A stretch of DNA of 64,000 nt. It comes from Halopseudomonas litoralis. Its GTDB lineage: Bacteria > Pseudomonadota > Gammaproteobacteria > Pseudomonadales > Pseudomonadaceae. Shown here one piece after another: positions 1 to 7,872 of this stretch; position 1 is the stretch's first letter, and the number at the start of each line of letters is the position of its first letter. A model generated the notes under the pieces. That model saw nothing but the letters and a program-made list of their open reading frames with translations. It was not told the DNA's origin and did no database searches. A program made the position numbers and the translations under genes. The stretch lies in contig NZ_LT629748.1 in the NCBI RefSeq assembly GCF_900105005.1, forward strand, positions 372,001 through 436,000. Reading direction: 5' to 3'.

Positions 1-855
1 GTAGTCACTGGGGCCAGCCGGGGTGTGGGTAGAGGGATTGCGGTCGCGTTGGGGCGGGCCGGGATGACGGTGTATGTCACGGGGCGAACGCTCAGTGGTC
101 AGGGCCAGGAGCAGGTCAATGGCCAGGTGCTGGGCGGCAATCTGGAGGAGACGGCGGCGCTCGTGACTGCGGCCGGCGGCTGCGGTATTCCGGTTCGTTG
201 CGATCATGCCGATGATGCCCAGGTAGTCAGGCTGTTCGAGCGGGTCGAGGCGGAGCAGGGGCGGCTCGACCTGCTGGTCAATAATGCGACCTTTCTCCAT
301 TACCAGCTGGTCTCTCCAGGTCCTTTCTGGGAGAAGGACCTGGGCATGGTGGATATGCTCGATGTGGGCCTGCGTTCGGCTTATGTCGCCAGCTATTACG
401 CTGTCCCGCTGCTGCTCAAATCCCCGCGGGGTCTGATCACCTTTATTTCGTCCTACGGGGCCAATTGCTATATGCATGGCCCGGCCTATGGCGCGCAGAA
501 GGCTGGGTGCGACAAGCTGGCCGCCGACATGGCGGTGGACCTGGAGGGCACTCAGGTTGCTGCGCTGTCTTTGTGGCTCGGCTTGCAACACACCGAGCGC
601 AGCGCGCTGGTCGGAGCGGGAAGTGGTGTGGATTATTCAGCTTTCCTGGCGCAGGCGGAAACGCCTGAATTCAATGGTGGTGTCATTCACGCGCTATTGA
701 ATGACCCGACCTTGGCGCAGTTGAGCGGGCAGACGCTGATTACCGCGGAGCAGGCCGCGCGCTACGGCATTGTGGATACCGAGCAGCGCCGGCCGGCGTC
801 AATGCGACAACAGTTGGGTGGGCCGGTGCCCGTACACCCGGCACGGATCGGATAG
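1..855 (+). CDS. Short-chain dehydrogenase/reductase (5' end outside window)
   Basis: The reading frame is open from base 1, so the true start lies upstream. The first codons encode the SDR dinucleotide-binding motif TGASRGVG, which normally sits about ten residues from the N terminus, so only a little is missing. LLVNNA follows near base 275, and the catalytic Tyr and Lys of YxxxK lie in PAYGAQK (codons at 487 and 499), preceded by a FISSYG serine region. The family catalyses NAD(P)-dependent oxidation or reduction of alcohols, ketones and sugars. The substrate cannot be read from sequence. A SnoaL-like gene follows 13 bases downstream, so the two are probably co-transcribed. The family is certain; the reaction is unknown. 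Confidence 0.9.
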   Translation, partial: VVTGASRGVGRGIAVALGRAGMTVYVTGRTLSGQGQEQVNGQVLGGNLEETAALVTAAGGCGIPVRCDHADDAQVVRLFERVEAEQGRLDLLVNNATFLHYQLVSPGPFWEKDLGMVDMLDVGLRSAYVASYYAVPLLLKSPRGLITFISSYGANCYMHGPAYGAQKAGCDKLAADMAVDLEGTQVAALSLWLGLQHTERSALVGAGSGVDYSAFLAQAETPEFNGGVIHALLNDPTLAQLSGQTLITAEQAARYGIVDTEQRRPASMRQQLGGPVPVHPARIG

Positions 856-868
856 GGGATAGGCAAGC

Positions 869-1339
869 ATGCAACAGGCAAGCATGGCGGTGCTGGAGCA
901 GCGCCTGCAGCAACTCGAGGCGCTGGAACAGATTCAGCAACTCAAACACCGATATCTCAATGCCTGTGATCGCAAGGATGTGGAGGAGATCCGCGAGTGT
1001 TTCGCGCCGGGACCTATATTGATCGATTACGGCGTGCTCGGCGTATTCCATGATCGCGACAGCTTCATGGCGCTTTATACGCGTCTGGCCTGTCAGCCGA
1101 ATGTCATCGATCTGCACCACGGGGCCAATCCGGAAATCGTTCTGGAGTCGGCGACCGAGGCGCGCGGTCGATGGGCTTTGTACTATTTTAATCTGGATGC
1201 GCAGACCGGTCTTACCCGTCAGCTCGGTGGGCAGTATGAAGACCGCTATCGGCTGACCGAGATGGGTTGGCGCATCATTGAAACCCGCTCACGGCTCCAC
1301 TCAATCGTTGAGGGGCGCAATTTGGCTACGCCGGACTAG
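869..1339 (+). CDS. SnoaL-like / NTF2-fold protein
   Basis: This 156-residue protein has the usual pattern of the SnoaL-like (nuclear transport factor 2) fold. An N-terminal helical region (LEQIQQLKHRYLNACDRKD) is followed by a short loop with IDYG, then a curved beta-sheet ending in YEDRYRLTEMGWRI. Such proteins are small cone-shaped hydratases, isomerases or binding proteins. Here a ring-hydroxylating or polyketide-like substrate is possible but not shown. ATG 869 is preceded by a GGGGA stretch that overlaps the end of the SDR gene, which suggests co-translation. A second ATG at 884 is a possible alternative start. The neighbouring dehydrogenase hints at a small catabolic pathway whose other genes would lie to the left of the window. 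Confidence 0.75.
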   Translation: MQQASMAVLEQRLQQLEALEQIQQLKHRYLNACDRKDVEEIRECFAPGPILIDYGVLGVFHDRDSFMALYTRLACQPNVIDLHHGANPEIVLESATEARGRWALYYFNLDAQTGLTRQLGGQYEDRYRLTEMGWRIIETRSRLHSIVEGRNLATPD

Positions 1340-1478
1340 AAGGCCCGGCAGATACCCGTTGTGCTCAGAACCTCCCGGATAAGCGGCCCCTGTTCCGGCT
1401 CCGCTAAAGGCTCTATGCTCATTCGGCATACTTAACACCTTACATCCTCAGTGGAGCCTGATCTCCGGGAGCAAGCCG

Positions 1479-1925
1479 ATGTCCGCAACAAAACAAGAAA
1501 TAGCGACCTTCATGGCCGCGGAGTTCCCCCAAAGCAAATGCATAGTCGAGGCCGTTGGTGATGGCCGGGCAACCGTGTCACATAAGGTCGGGTCGGATGA
1601 GCTGCGTCCGGGCGGGACTGTGTCGGGCCCGGTTCTCATGGGGGTGGCTGATGTTGCACTGTATGTGGCCATTCTCGGCGAGATCGGCATAGTGCCATTG
1701 GCGGTCACCACCAGCCTGACCGTCAATTTCCTGCGTAAACCTTCTGCCGATGCGCGCATTCTCGGTGAATGCAAGCTCATCAAGGTGGGGCGCTTGCTCG
1801 CGGTGGGTGAGGTGTCGTTGTATTCGGAAGGCTCGAGTGATCCGGTGGCGCACGTTGTTGGCACCTATGCCATACCGCCGCAGCGGGAAGGGCTGATCAA
1901 GGAAGGCAAAAAATTGGACGTGTGA
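1479..1925 (+). CDS. PaaI-type hotdog-fold thioesterase
   Basis: This 148-residue protein fits the PaaI/YbgC acyl-CoA thioesterase family. It has the hotdog helix with a catalytic-region stretch (GGTVSGPVLMGVADVALYV, about residues 45-64), followed by the strands VTTSLTVNFLRKP and GECKLIKVGRLLAVGEV. The family hydrolyses acyl- or aryl-CoA thioesters in the cytoplasm. ATG 1479 follows a GGGAG-type ribosome site ending about nine bases upstream. It stands alone between the SnoaL-like gene (139-base gap) and xerD. The substrate cannot be predicted. Confidence 0.8.
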   Translation: MSATKQEIATFMAAEFPQSKCIVEAVGDGRATVSHKVGSDELRPGGTVSGPVLMGVADVALYVAILGEIGIVPLAVTTSLTVNFLRKPSADARILGECKLIKVGRLLAVGEVSLYSEGSSDPVAHVVGTYAIPPQREGLIKEGKKLDV

Positions 1926-1959
1926 GTGACGTTTACGTGAAGGTCTCGGCGGGCGGTTT

Positions 1960-1988
1960 TTGTTGCCTGCGACAAAAGCCTCTATGAT
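1960..1988 (+). promoter_or_regulatory. Possible sigma-70 promoter before xerD
   Basis: TATGAT at 1983-1988 resembles a -10 box. TTGTTG at 1960-1965 lies 17 bases upstream as a weak -35. It is placed correctly for xerD at 2015. This rests on consensus matching by eye only. Confidence 0.3.
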
Positions 1989-2014
1989 GTCGGACGAACT
2001 TGTCCGAGACCCGC

Positions 2015-2932
2015 ATGAATACGCCCGCACCCTGCCTGCCCAGCGAAGAGGATCTGCGCGCCATTGGCCGTTATCTGGACAGCCTGTGGCTGGAGCGCGG
2101 TCTGGCAGCCAATTCGCTGGATGCCTACCGCACTGATCTTTCGCTGCTGGCCGGTTGGCTGAAGGGGAGGGGCGGGTTGTACAAGGCCAGTCGGCCGGAC
2201 CTGATGGAGCATCTGGCCTGGCGCATCAACTCCGGTTATCAGGCGCGCTCCACGGCCCGTTTGCTGTCCTGTCTGCGCGGTTTCTATCGGCATGCGCTGC
2301 GTGAAGGTTTGATAGTTGAAGACCCAACCTTGGATATAGCCATGCCGCGGCTCGGCAGGCCGCTGCCGGACTCACTCAGCGAGGCGGATGTGGAAGCCTT
2401 GCTGGCGGCGCCGGATATCGATGACAGCCTGGGACTGCGTGACCGCTGCATGCTGGAAGTGCTGTACGCCTGCGGCTTGCGCGTCAGCGAGCTGGTTGGT
2501 TTGCGGCTGGATCAGGTGAACTTGCGTCAGGGCGTACTGCGCATTAACGGCAAGGGTAACAAGGAGCGCCTGGTGCCGCTCGGGGAAGAGGCGCTGGCCT
2601 GGATCGAGCGCTATTGTGCCGCGTCGCGTCCGGCGTTGCTCAAGGGCCAGCCCAGTGATGTGCTGTTCCCCAGTCGTCAGGCGCGGGAGATGACCCGGCA
2701 GACCTTCTGGCACCGGATCAAGCTGCACTCGCAGCAAGCGGGTATCCGCAGTGCGCTGTCGCCGCATACTCTGCGGCATGCCTTTGCCACGCACCTGCTC
2801 AATCATGGCGCTGACTTGCGGGTGGTGCAGATGCTGCTCGGCCACAGTGATCTGTCCACCACGCAGATCTATACCCATGTCGCGCGGCATCGGCTGCGTG
2901 AGCTGCATGCCAGTCATCATCCCCGTGGGTGA
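2015..2932 (+). CDS. xerD: Tyrosine recombinase XerD
   Basis: This 305-residue recombinase acts with XerC at the dif site to resolve chromosome dimers, with FtsK control at the division septum. The N-terminal SAM-like core-binding domain spans about residues 14-95. The catalytic domain carries Arg156 (CGLRVSELVG), a Lys near 180 (GKGNKERLVPL), His251 and Arg254 (HTLRH), His277 (LLGHSDLS) and the nucleophile Tyr286 (IYTHV), so the active site is complete. ATG 2015 is preferred over an upstream TTG at 2000 because it gives the usual length. dsbC follows, as in other Pseudomonas genomes. Confidence 0.97.
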   Translation: MNTPAPCLPSEEDLRAIGRYLDSLWLERGLAANSLDAYRTDLSLLAGWLKGRGGLYKASRPDLMEHLAWRINSGYQARSTARLLSCLRGFYRHALREGLIVEDPTLDIAMPRLGRPLPDSLSEADVEALLAAPDIDDSLGLRDRCMLEVLYACGLRVSELVGLRLDQVNLRQGVLRINGKGNKERLVPLGEEALAWIERYCAASRPALLKGQPSDVLFPSRQAREMTRQTFWHRIKLHSQQAGIRSALSPHTLRHAFATHLLNHGADLRVVQMLLGHSDLSTTQIYTHVARHRLRELHASHHPRG

Positions 2933-2979
2933 GAAAACCGTTTCATGATAAGCTTGCTCGTCTTCAAGAGGATTGATTA

Positions 2980-3699
2980 ATGCGACTGAAATACCTGACG
3001 GCCGGCCTGCTGGCGCTGTGCGCGACACAGTCCTGGGCTGATGCGGAGCAGAGCATCCGCCAGAGTCTGGACCAGCTGAATTTTCCGATGGCAGTTTCGG
3101 CGATTTCCGAGACGCCGATCAATGATCTGTATCAGATCCAGCTGGACAACGGTCGCGTGCTCTATGGCAGTGGTGACGGCAAGTATCTGGTGCAGGGTGC
3201 GCTGATCGCCGTGAATGATGGGCAGCCGCGCAATCTGACTGCTGAGGTCGAGGCCAAGGCCATCAGTGAGGTGATCAATGGTATTCCGGCCGATGAGCTG
3301 GTGGTGTTTGCTGCCGAGCAGCCGAAAACACACATCACCGTATTCACCGATGTGGACTGTGGCTACTGCCGCAAGTTACATGAGGAAATCGGCGAGCTGA
3401 ACGGGTTGGGAATCGAGGTGCGCTATGCGGCCTTCCCCCGTGCAGGCGCCAATAGCAAGACCGCCGAGGTCATGCAGTCGATCTGGTGTGCCGACGATCG
3501 GCAGACCGCGATGACCCGTGCCAAACAGGGCAAGTCGGTGACACCGGCAACCTGTGATAACCCGGTAGATGAGCAGTATGCGCTGGGAGCTCAGGTTGGC
3601 GTGCAGGGCACCCCGGCTATCTTCATGGCCAATGGCTCACTGGTGCCAGGGTATAAGCCGGCCAGGGATCTGGCGGCAGAGGCTATTGCCAACAAATAA
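2980..3699 (+). CDS. dsbC: Thiol:disulfide interchange protein DsbC
   Basis: This periplasmic disulfide isomerase corrects wrongly paired cysteines and is kept reduced by DsbD. The 239-residue precursor starts with a clear Sec signal peptide (MRLKYLTAGLLALCATQSWA), followed by the DsbC dimerisation domain (about residues 22-85) and a thioredoxin-fold domain with the CGYC active site at residues 127-130. The cis-proline loop is in VQGTPAIF near the C terminus, and a second cysteine pair (Cys about 169 and 187) matches the structural disulfide of the family. An AAGAGGA ribosome site precedes ATG 2980. It lies between xerD and hom. Confidence 0.97.
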   Translation: MRLKYLTAGLLALCATQSWADAEQSIRQSLDQLNFPMAVSAISETPINDLYQIQLDNGRVLYGSGDGKYLVQGALIAVNDGQPRNLTAEVEAKAISEVINGIPADELVVFAAEQPKTHITVFTDVDCGYCRKLHEEIGELNGLGIEVRYAAFPRAGANSKTAEVMQSIWCADDRQTAMTRAKQGKSVTPATCDNPVDEQYALGAQVGVQGTPAIFMANGSLVPGYKPARDLAAEAIANK

Positions 3700-3769
3700 G
3701 ATCTTCATCCGTGAATGAGCGGATTCGAAGCATCCATCACAACACAGAGAATACAGTGGGGACCTTAGT

Positions 3770-5077
3770 TTGAAACCGGTCAAAGTAGGTATATGTGGTC
3801 TGGGCACCGTTGGTGGTGGCACGTTCAATGTTCTGCAACGCAACGCACAGGAGATTGCCCGCAGGGCAGGACGGGTGATCGAGGTTGTCCAGATTGCCAC
3901 CCGGCACCCGAACCCAGCCTGCAATGTCGGTGACGATACTCAGGTCACTGATGACGTCTTTGCCGTGGTCAACAACCCCGAGATCGATGTTGTCGTCGAG
4001 CTGATCGGCGGCTATGGTCTGGCGCTGGAAATCGTCATGCAGGCGATTGCCAACGGCAAACACGTGGTCACTGCCAACAAGGCGCTGATCGCTGTGCATG
4101 GCAATGAGATCTTTGCTGCCGCACGCGAGAAAGGGGTCATGGTGATGTTCGAAGCGGCCGTCGCTGGCGGCATCCCGATCATCAAGGCGCTGCGCGAAGG
4201 GCTGGCGGCCAACCGCGTACAGTGGTTGGCGGGCATCATCAATGGCACCGGCAACTTCATTCTCACTGAAATGCGTGACAAGGGCCGGACCTTTGCCGAT
4301 GTGCTGGCTGAAGCGCAGGCGCTGGGCTATGCCGAAGCCGATCCGACCTTCGACGTGGAAGGCATCGATGCAGCGCACAAGCTGACCATTCTGGCATCGC
4401 TGGCCTTTGGTATTCCGCTGCAGTTCGACAAGGCTTACACCGAAGGCATCACCAAGCTGACCACCGCTGACGTGAACTACGCCGAAGCCTTCGGTTATCG
4501 CATCAAGCATCTGGGTATTGCCCGACGCACCGAGCAGGGCGTCGAGCTGCGCGTGCATCCGACACTGATTCCCGCTGACCGTCTGCTGGCCAATGTGCAT
4601 GGCGTGATGAACGCGGTGATGGTCAATGGAGATGCGGTTGGTTCGACGCTGTATTACGGCGCGGGCGCCGGTGCCGAGCCTACTGCGTCGGCGGTGGTGG
4701 CAGACATCATCGACGTGGCGCGTGCTCTGGCTACTACTCCGGACTGTCGCGTACCGCACCTGGCTTTCGGTGCAGATGTGTTGTCGGATCTGCCGATCCT
4801 GCCAGTTGGCGAGGTGGAAACTGCGTACTACCTGCGTCTGCAGGCCCAGGACCGCCCCGGCGTACTGGCACGGGTAGCGAGCATCCTGTCCGAGCGCGGC
4901 ATCAATATCGAATCGATCATGCAGAAGGAAGTCGAGGAGCAGGACGGTCTGGTGCCGATCATCATCCTCACTCACCGCGTCCGCGAGCAGCGCATGGACG
5001 ATGCCATCGCCGCGATGGAAGCACTGGATGAAGTGGCCGGGCCGCTGATGCGGATCCGGGTTGAACAATTGGATTAA
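3770..5077 (+). CDS. hom: Homoserine dehydrogenase
   Basis: It reduces aspartate semialdehyde to homoserine with NAD(P)H, the branch point to threonine and methionine. The 435-residue protein has an N-terminal Rossmann motif (GICGLGTVGGGT), the catalytic dehydrogenase domain with NKALI and the substrate region GTGNFIL, and a C-terminal ACT domain (about residues 350-435, YYLRLQAQDRPGVLARVAS) that usually senses threonine. The start is a TTG at 3770, eight bases after GTGGGGA; the encoded N terminus MKPVKVGICGLG matches Pseudomonas Hom. thrC follows after 47 bases, giving a hom-thrC unit. Confidence 0.97.
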   Translation: MKPVKVGICGLGTVGGGTFNVLQRNAQEIARRAGRVIEVVQIATRHPNPACNVGDDTQVTDDVFAVVNNPEIDVVVELIGGYGLALEIVMQAIANGKHVVTANKALIAVHGNEIFAAAREKGVMVMFEAAVAGGIPIIKALREGLAANRVQWLAGIINGTGNFILTEMRDKGRTFADVLAEAQALGYAEADPTFDVEGIDAAHKLTILASLAFGIPLQFDKAYTEGITKLTTADVNYAEAFGYRIKHLGIARRTEQGVELRVHPTLIPADRLLANVHGVMNAVMVNGDAVGSTLYYGAGAGAEPTASAVVADIIDVARALATTPDCRVPHLAFGADVLSDLPILPVGEVETAYYLRLQAQDRPGVLARVASILSERGINIESIMQKEVEEQDGLVPIIILTHRVREQRMDDAIAAMEALDEVAGPLMRIRVEQLD

Positions 5078-5108
5078 TCAGCGGCAAGCGTGAAGCTTGA
5101 CGCTCAAA

Positions 5109-5120
5109 CCAAAGGTTTGG
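5109..5120 (+). other. Small hairpin at the thrC ribosome-binding region
   Basis: CCAAA at 5109-5113 and TTTGG at 5116-5120 form a perfect 5-bp stem with a two-base loop, ending five bases before the thrC ATG and covering the AAAGG that would serve as ribosome site. It could reduce initiation. It may also be chance, as the stem is short. Confidence 0.25.
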
Positions 5121-5124
5121 ACAA

Positions 5125-6531
5125 ATGCGTTATATCAGCACCCGCGGCCAGGCGCCGGCCCTGAATTTTGAAGACGTACTGCTTGCCGGTCTGGCGTCAG
5201 ACGGCGGCCTGTACGTCCCCGAGAACCTGCCACGCTTCACTCAGGAAGAGATAGCTTCCTGGGCTGGCCTGCCGTACCACGAACTGGCTTTCAATGTGAT
5301 GCGCCCCTTTGTTGCCGGCAGCATTTCCGATGCCGACTTCAAGGCGATCCTCAAGGATACCTACGGTGCGTTCGCGCACAGTTCGGTTGCGCCGTTGCGT
5401 CAACTGGATGCCAATGAATGGGTGATGGAGCTGTTCCACGGCCCGACGCTGGCATTCAAGGACTTTGCCCTGCAGCTGCTGGGTCGCTTGCTGGATCACT
5501 TCCTGACCAAGCGCGGCGAGCGTGCGGTGATTCTCGGCGCCACATCGGGTGACACAGGTTCGGCCGCCATCGAAGGTTGCCGCCGTTGCGAGAGCGTGGA
5601 TATCTTCATCCTGCATCCGCACAACCGGGTGTCCGACGTGCAGCGCCGGCAGATGACCACCATCGCCGGTGACAACATCCACAACATCGCCATCGAAGGC
5701 AACTTCGATGATTGCCAGGAGATGGTCAAGAACAGCTTTGCTGATCAGGGCTTCCTCAAGGGCAACCGGCTGGTCGCGGTCAACTCGATCAACTGGGCGC
5801 GGATCATGGCGCAGATTGTCTACTACTTCCATGCTGCCCTGCAGCTGGGTGGCCCGCAGCGTTCCATGGCGTTTTCGGTACCGACCGGCAACTTCGGCGA
5901 TATCTTTGCCGGTTATCTGGCGCGCAACATGGGTCTGCCGATCAGCCAGCTGGTGGTGGCCACCAACCGTAACGATATCCTGCACCGCTTCATGAGCGGC
6001 AATCGCTACGACAAGGACACGCTGCATCCGTCCCTGTCGCCGTCGATGGACATCATGGTGTCGTCCAACTTCGAGCGTCTGCTGTTTGATATGCATGGTC
6101 GCAACGGCGCCCTGGTCAAGGAGCTGATGGAGAGCTTCAAGCAGACCGGCAAGTTGTCAGTGGAAGACGAGCGCTGGACCGAGACTCGTCGTCTGTTCGA
6201 CTCGCTGGCGGTGGATGACGAAGCGACCTGCGCGACTATCGCCGAGGTGTACCGTGATTGCGGCGAACTGCTTGATCCGCATACGGCGATTGGTGTGCAC
6301 GCGGCGCGCGAATGCCGTCGCAGCATGAGCACGCCGATGATCACCCTGGGTACGGCGCATCCGGTCAAGTTCCCGGAAGCGGTGCGCAAGGCCGGTCTGG
6401 ATGAGCCGCAATTGCCGGCGCATCTGGCAGACCTGTTCGAGCGTGCGGAGCGCTGCACCGTGTTGCCGAACAGCCTCACCGATATCCAGCAGTTCGTTGC
6501 TGCCCATGGTAATCGGGGCAAGCCGCTGTAA
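5125..6531 (+). CDS. thrC: Threonine synthase
   Basis: This pyridoxal-phosphate enzyme converts O-phosphohomoserine to threonine, the last step of the pathway begun by hom just upstream. The 468-residue length fits the long bacterial and fungal-type class. The N-terminal ThrC domain begins MRYISTRGQAPALNFEDVLL. The cofactor lysine is Lys112 in GPTLAFKDFALQLLG, and the phosphate-binding loop ATSGDTGSAA lies near residue 140. GNFGDIFAGYLARNMGLP is the conserved central segment. The gene ends at the edge of a 400-base non-coding stretch. Confidence 0.97.
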   Translation: MRYISTRGQAPALNFEDVLLAGLASDGGLYVPENLPRFTQEEIASWAGLPYHELAFNVMRPFVAGSISDADFKAILKDTYGAFAHSSVAPLRQLDANEWVMELFHGPTLAFKDFALQLLGRLLDHFLTKRGERAVILGATSGDTGSAAIEGCRRCESVDIFILHPHNRVSDVQRRQMTTIAGDNIHNIAIEGNFDDCQEMVKNSFADQGFLKGNRLVAVNSINWARIMAQIVYYFHAALQLGGPQRSMAFSVPTGNFGDIFAGYLARNMGLPISQLVVATNRNDILHRFMSGNRYDKDTLHPSLSPSMDIMVSSNFERLLFDMHGRNGALVKELMESFKQTGKLSVEDERWTETRRLFDSLAVDDEATCATIAEVYRDCGELLDPHTAIGVHAARECRRSMSTPMITLGTAHPVKFPEAVRKAGLDEPQLPAHLADLFERAERCTVLPNSLTDIQQFVAAHGNRGKPL

Positions 6532-6928
6532 TCTGCGCCCGTGTGCCGCGGCAAACTGCTTACCGATCGATCCCACGCTCCGCGTGGGAATGCATGCAGG
6601 CACGCTCTGCGTCCCAATCCCACCGCGGTGCTGGCTGCCAGTTCGGACGCAGGGGCGTCCACGGCGCGGGCTACCACACAGAGCGTGGGAGCCATCAAAA
6701 CCGAGTGCTGGCTCCCTACTTGATCGTTCCACGCTCTGAGCGAGAATGCCTTCCATTTCCCCAACGCCTGTAACTTCCTGCAACGTCCTACGCCAAATTC
6801 GCTGGCACCAACCACCGACTCCCGTTGTCCGACATTTCAGGGAGGCGTTGAACAATTCCAAACCGTCTCCTCAGCCTCGCTTCCCGGCCAGGTTCACTGA
6901 CTCGTGAGATGACAGGAGTTGACTCCGA
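6532..6928. repeat. Non-coding spacer with degenerate GTTCCCACGC-type palindromic repeats
   Basis: No gene is visible in this 397-base gap. A perfect palindrome CCCACGC-TCC-GCGTGGG lies at 6572-6588, inside a GATCGATCCCACGC context. Related half or broken copies are at about 6601-6615 (CACGCTCTGCGTCCC), 6677-6690 (CACAGAGCGTGGGA, inverted) and 6722-6749 (GATCGTTCCACGCTC onward). A separate stem GGACGC-AGGG-GCGTCC is at 6645-6660. These resemble the abundant extragenic repeats that begin GATCGTTCCCACGC in many Pseudomonas genomes. The copies look decayed and clustered. They might end thrC transcripts. From about 6760 to 6900 nothing else is recognisable. Confidence 0.7.
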
Positions 6929-7363
6929 ATGCTCTGGTTTCTGGTGCTGCATATCATCGCCCTGGTGTTCTGGGTGGCCTCACTGTTGTATCTGCCGGCT
7001 TTGATTGCCGGTCATGAAGCTCGCCGTTCGCCGGTGGAAGTGCGTATCAACCCCCACAACTCGATCGAACGCTTCGTCTTTACTCGTATCGCGACGCCCG
7101 CTGCGCTGCTGGCGATCATCGCCGGCACTCTGGTGTTCGTGGTCGATGGCACTGTGGACGGCTGGCTGGTGGCCAAGCTCACGGTAGTGACCGCGTTGGT
7201 GGTCTGCCACGTTGGAGTGGGGTTGCTGGTACTGAAGATGGAACAGAAGGCAGAGCATCCGCTGCGTGGCTGGTGCATCACTGCTGCGATGCTGATATGT
7301 ACGCTTTTTTCACTGATTCTCTGGCTGGTGTTGGCCAAACCATCAGTAGAGCTGCCGCTATGA
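6929..7363 (+). CDS. HemJ/CopD-like four-helix membrane protein
   Basis: This 144-residue integral membrane protein has about four hydrophobic segments. Its pattern LVLHIIALVFWVASLLYLP with a later GWLVAKLTVV and CHVGVG matches the HemJ (protoporphyrinogen oxidase)/CopD superfamily, in which an N-terminal His binds haem. It opens the cytochrome oxidase region, so a role in haem or copper supply to the oxidase is a fair inference, not a demonstrated function. AGGAG lies about ten bases before ATG 6929. It converges with the DUF2231 gene. Confidence 0.65.
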   Translation: MLWFLVLHIIALVFWVASLLYLPALIAGHEARRSPVEVRINPHNSIERFVFTRIATPAALLAIIAGTLVFVVDGTVDGWLVAKLTVVTALVVCHVGVGLLVLKMEQKAEHPLRGWCITAAMLICTLFSLILWLVLAKPSVELPL

Positions 7364-7389
7364 AACCCATGTCGCGACAGCGCAGTCAT

Positions 7390-7869
7390 TCACTCCGGCT
7401 GAGTCGGTTCCGGCGCTTCTTCGAAGTCCACCCCAACGGCGTGGTCATAGACCAGTTGGCCGCCGAGCAGGCTGGTGGCGCCGATCGCCAGACCGCTGAG
7501 TGCCGACAGGAACAGTCCCCACGGCAGAATGGCCGCATCGGCCTCACCAATACGCATCAGCCAATTCAGCGAGGCCAGCGACAACAGCATCACCGCCAGG
7601 ACCGCATGACACCAGGCGGTGATCAGCCGGCGAATCTTGCGCACGATGAGCAGATCCAGCAGGCCGACGGTCCCCGATATCCAGCCGCCGACGGTGCCCA
7701 CCCCGGCCAGCCAGAGGCCGGCCCGAGCCCAGAATTGGTCGCCCGTGAGTACATAGCCGATATCCGTGCCGATCAACCCGATCAGCGCGGCGACGGGGAA
7801 ATGGATGAGCATGGGATGGATCGGATGGCCGCCAATCGACATCTTGCTGGCGATGGACTCAGACATCAT
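7390..7869 (-). CDS. DUF2231 family membrane protein
   Basis: The 159-residue product has the family signature GGHPIHPMLIHFPVA at its N terminus and four predicted transmembrane segments (ALIGLIGTDIGYVL, AGVGTVGGWISGTVGLLDLL, AVLAVMLLSLASLNWL, LFLSALSGLAIGATSLL). The histidines suggest metal or haem binding, but function is unknown. The frame is open further upstream; I chose ATG 7869 (or 7866) because an AGGAG sits about ten bases before it on the minus strand. The gene is divergent from the oxidase subunit II gene, whose apparent start lies almost on top of this one. Members often neighbour oxidase or cytochrome genes. Confidence 0.75.
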   Translation of the reverse strand: MMSESIASKMSIGGHPIHPMLIHFPVAALIGLIGTDIGYVLTGDQFWARAGLWLAGVGTVGGWISGTVGLLDLLIVRKIRRLITAWCHAVLAVMLLSLASLNWLMRIGEADAAILPWGLFLSALSGLAIGATSLLGGQLVYDHAVGVDFEEAPEPTQPE

Positions 7870-7872
7870 GCA

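Noticed and set aside
3737..5068. Long open frame antisense to hom (443 codons)
   Set aside because: It lies fully opposite a gene with complete family motifs, is rich in His, Gln and Arg as expected for a shadow frame in GC-rich DNA, and has no recognisable domain.
7273..7872. N-terminal extension of oxidase subunit II upstream of 7873
   Set aside because: It runs antisense through the DUF2231 gene, which has its own signature and ribosome site, and adds no oxidase feature.
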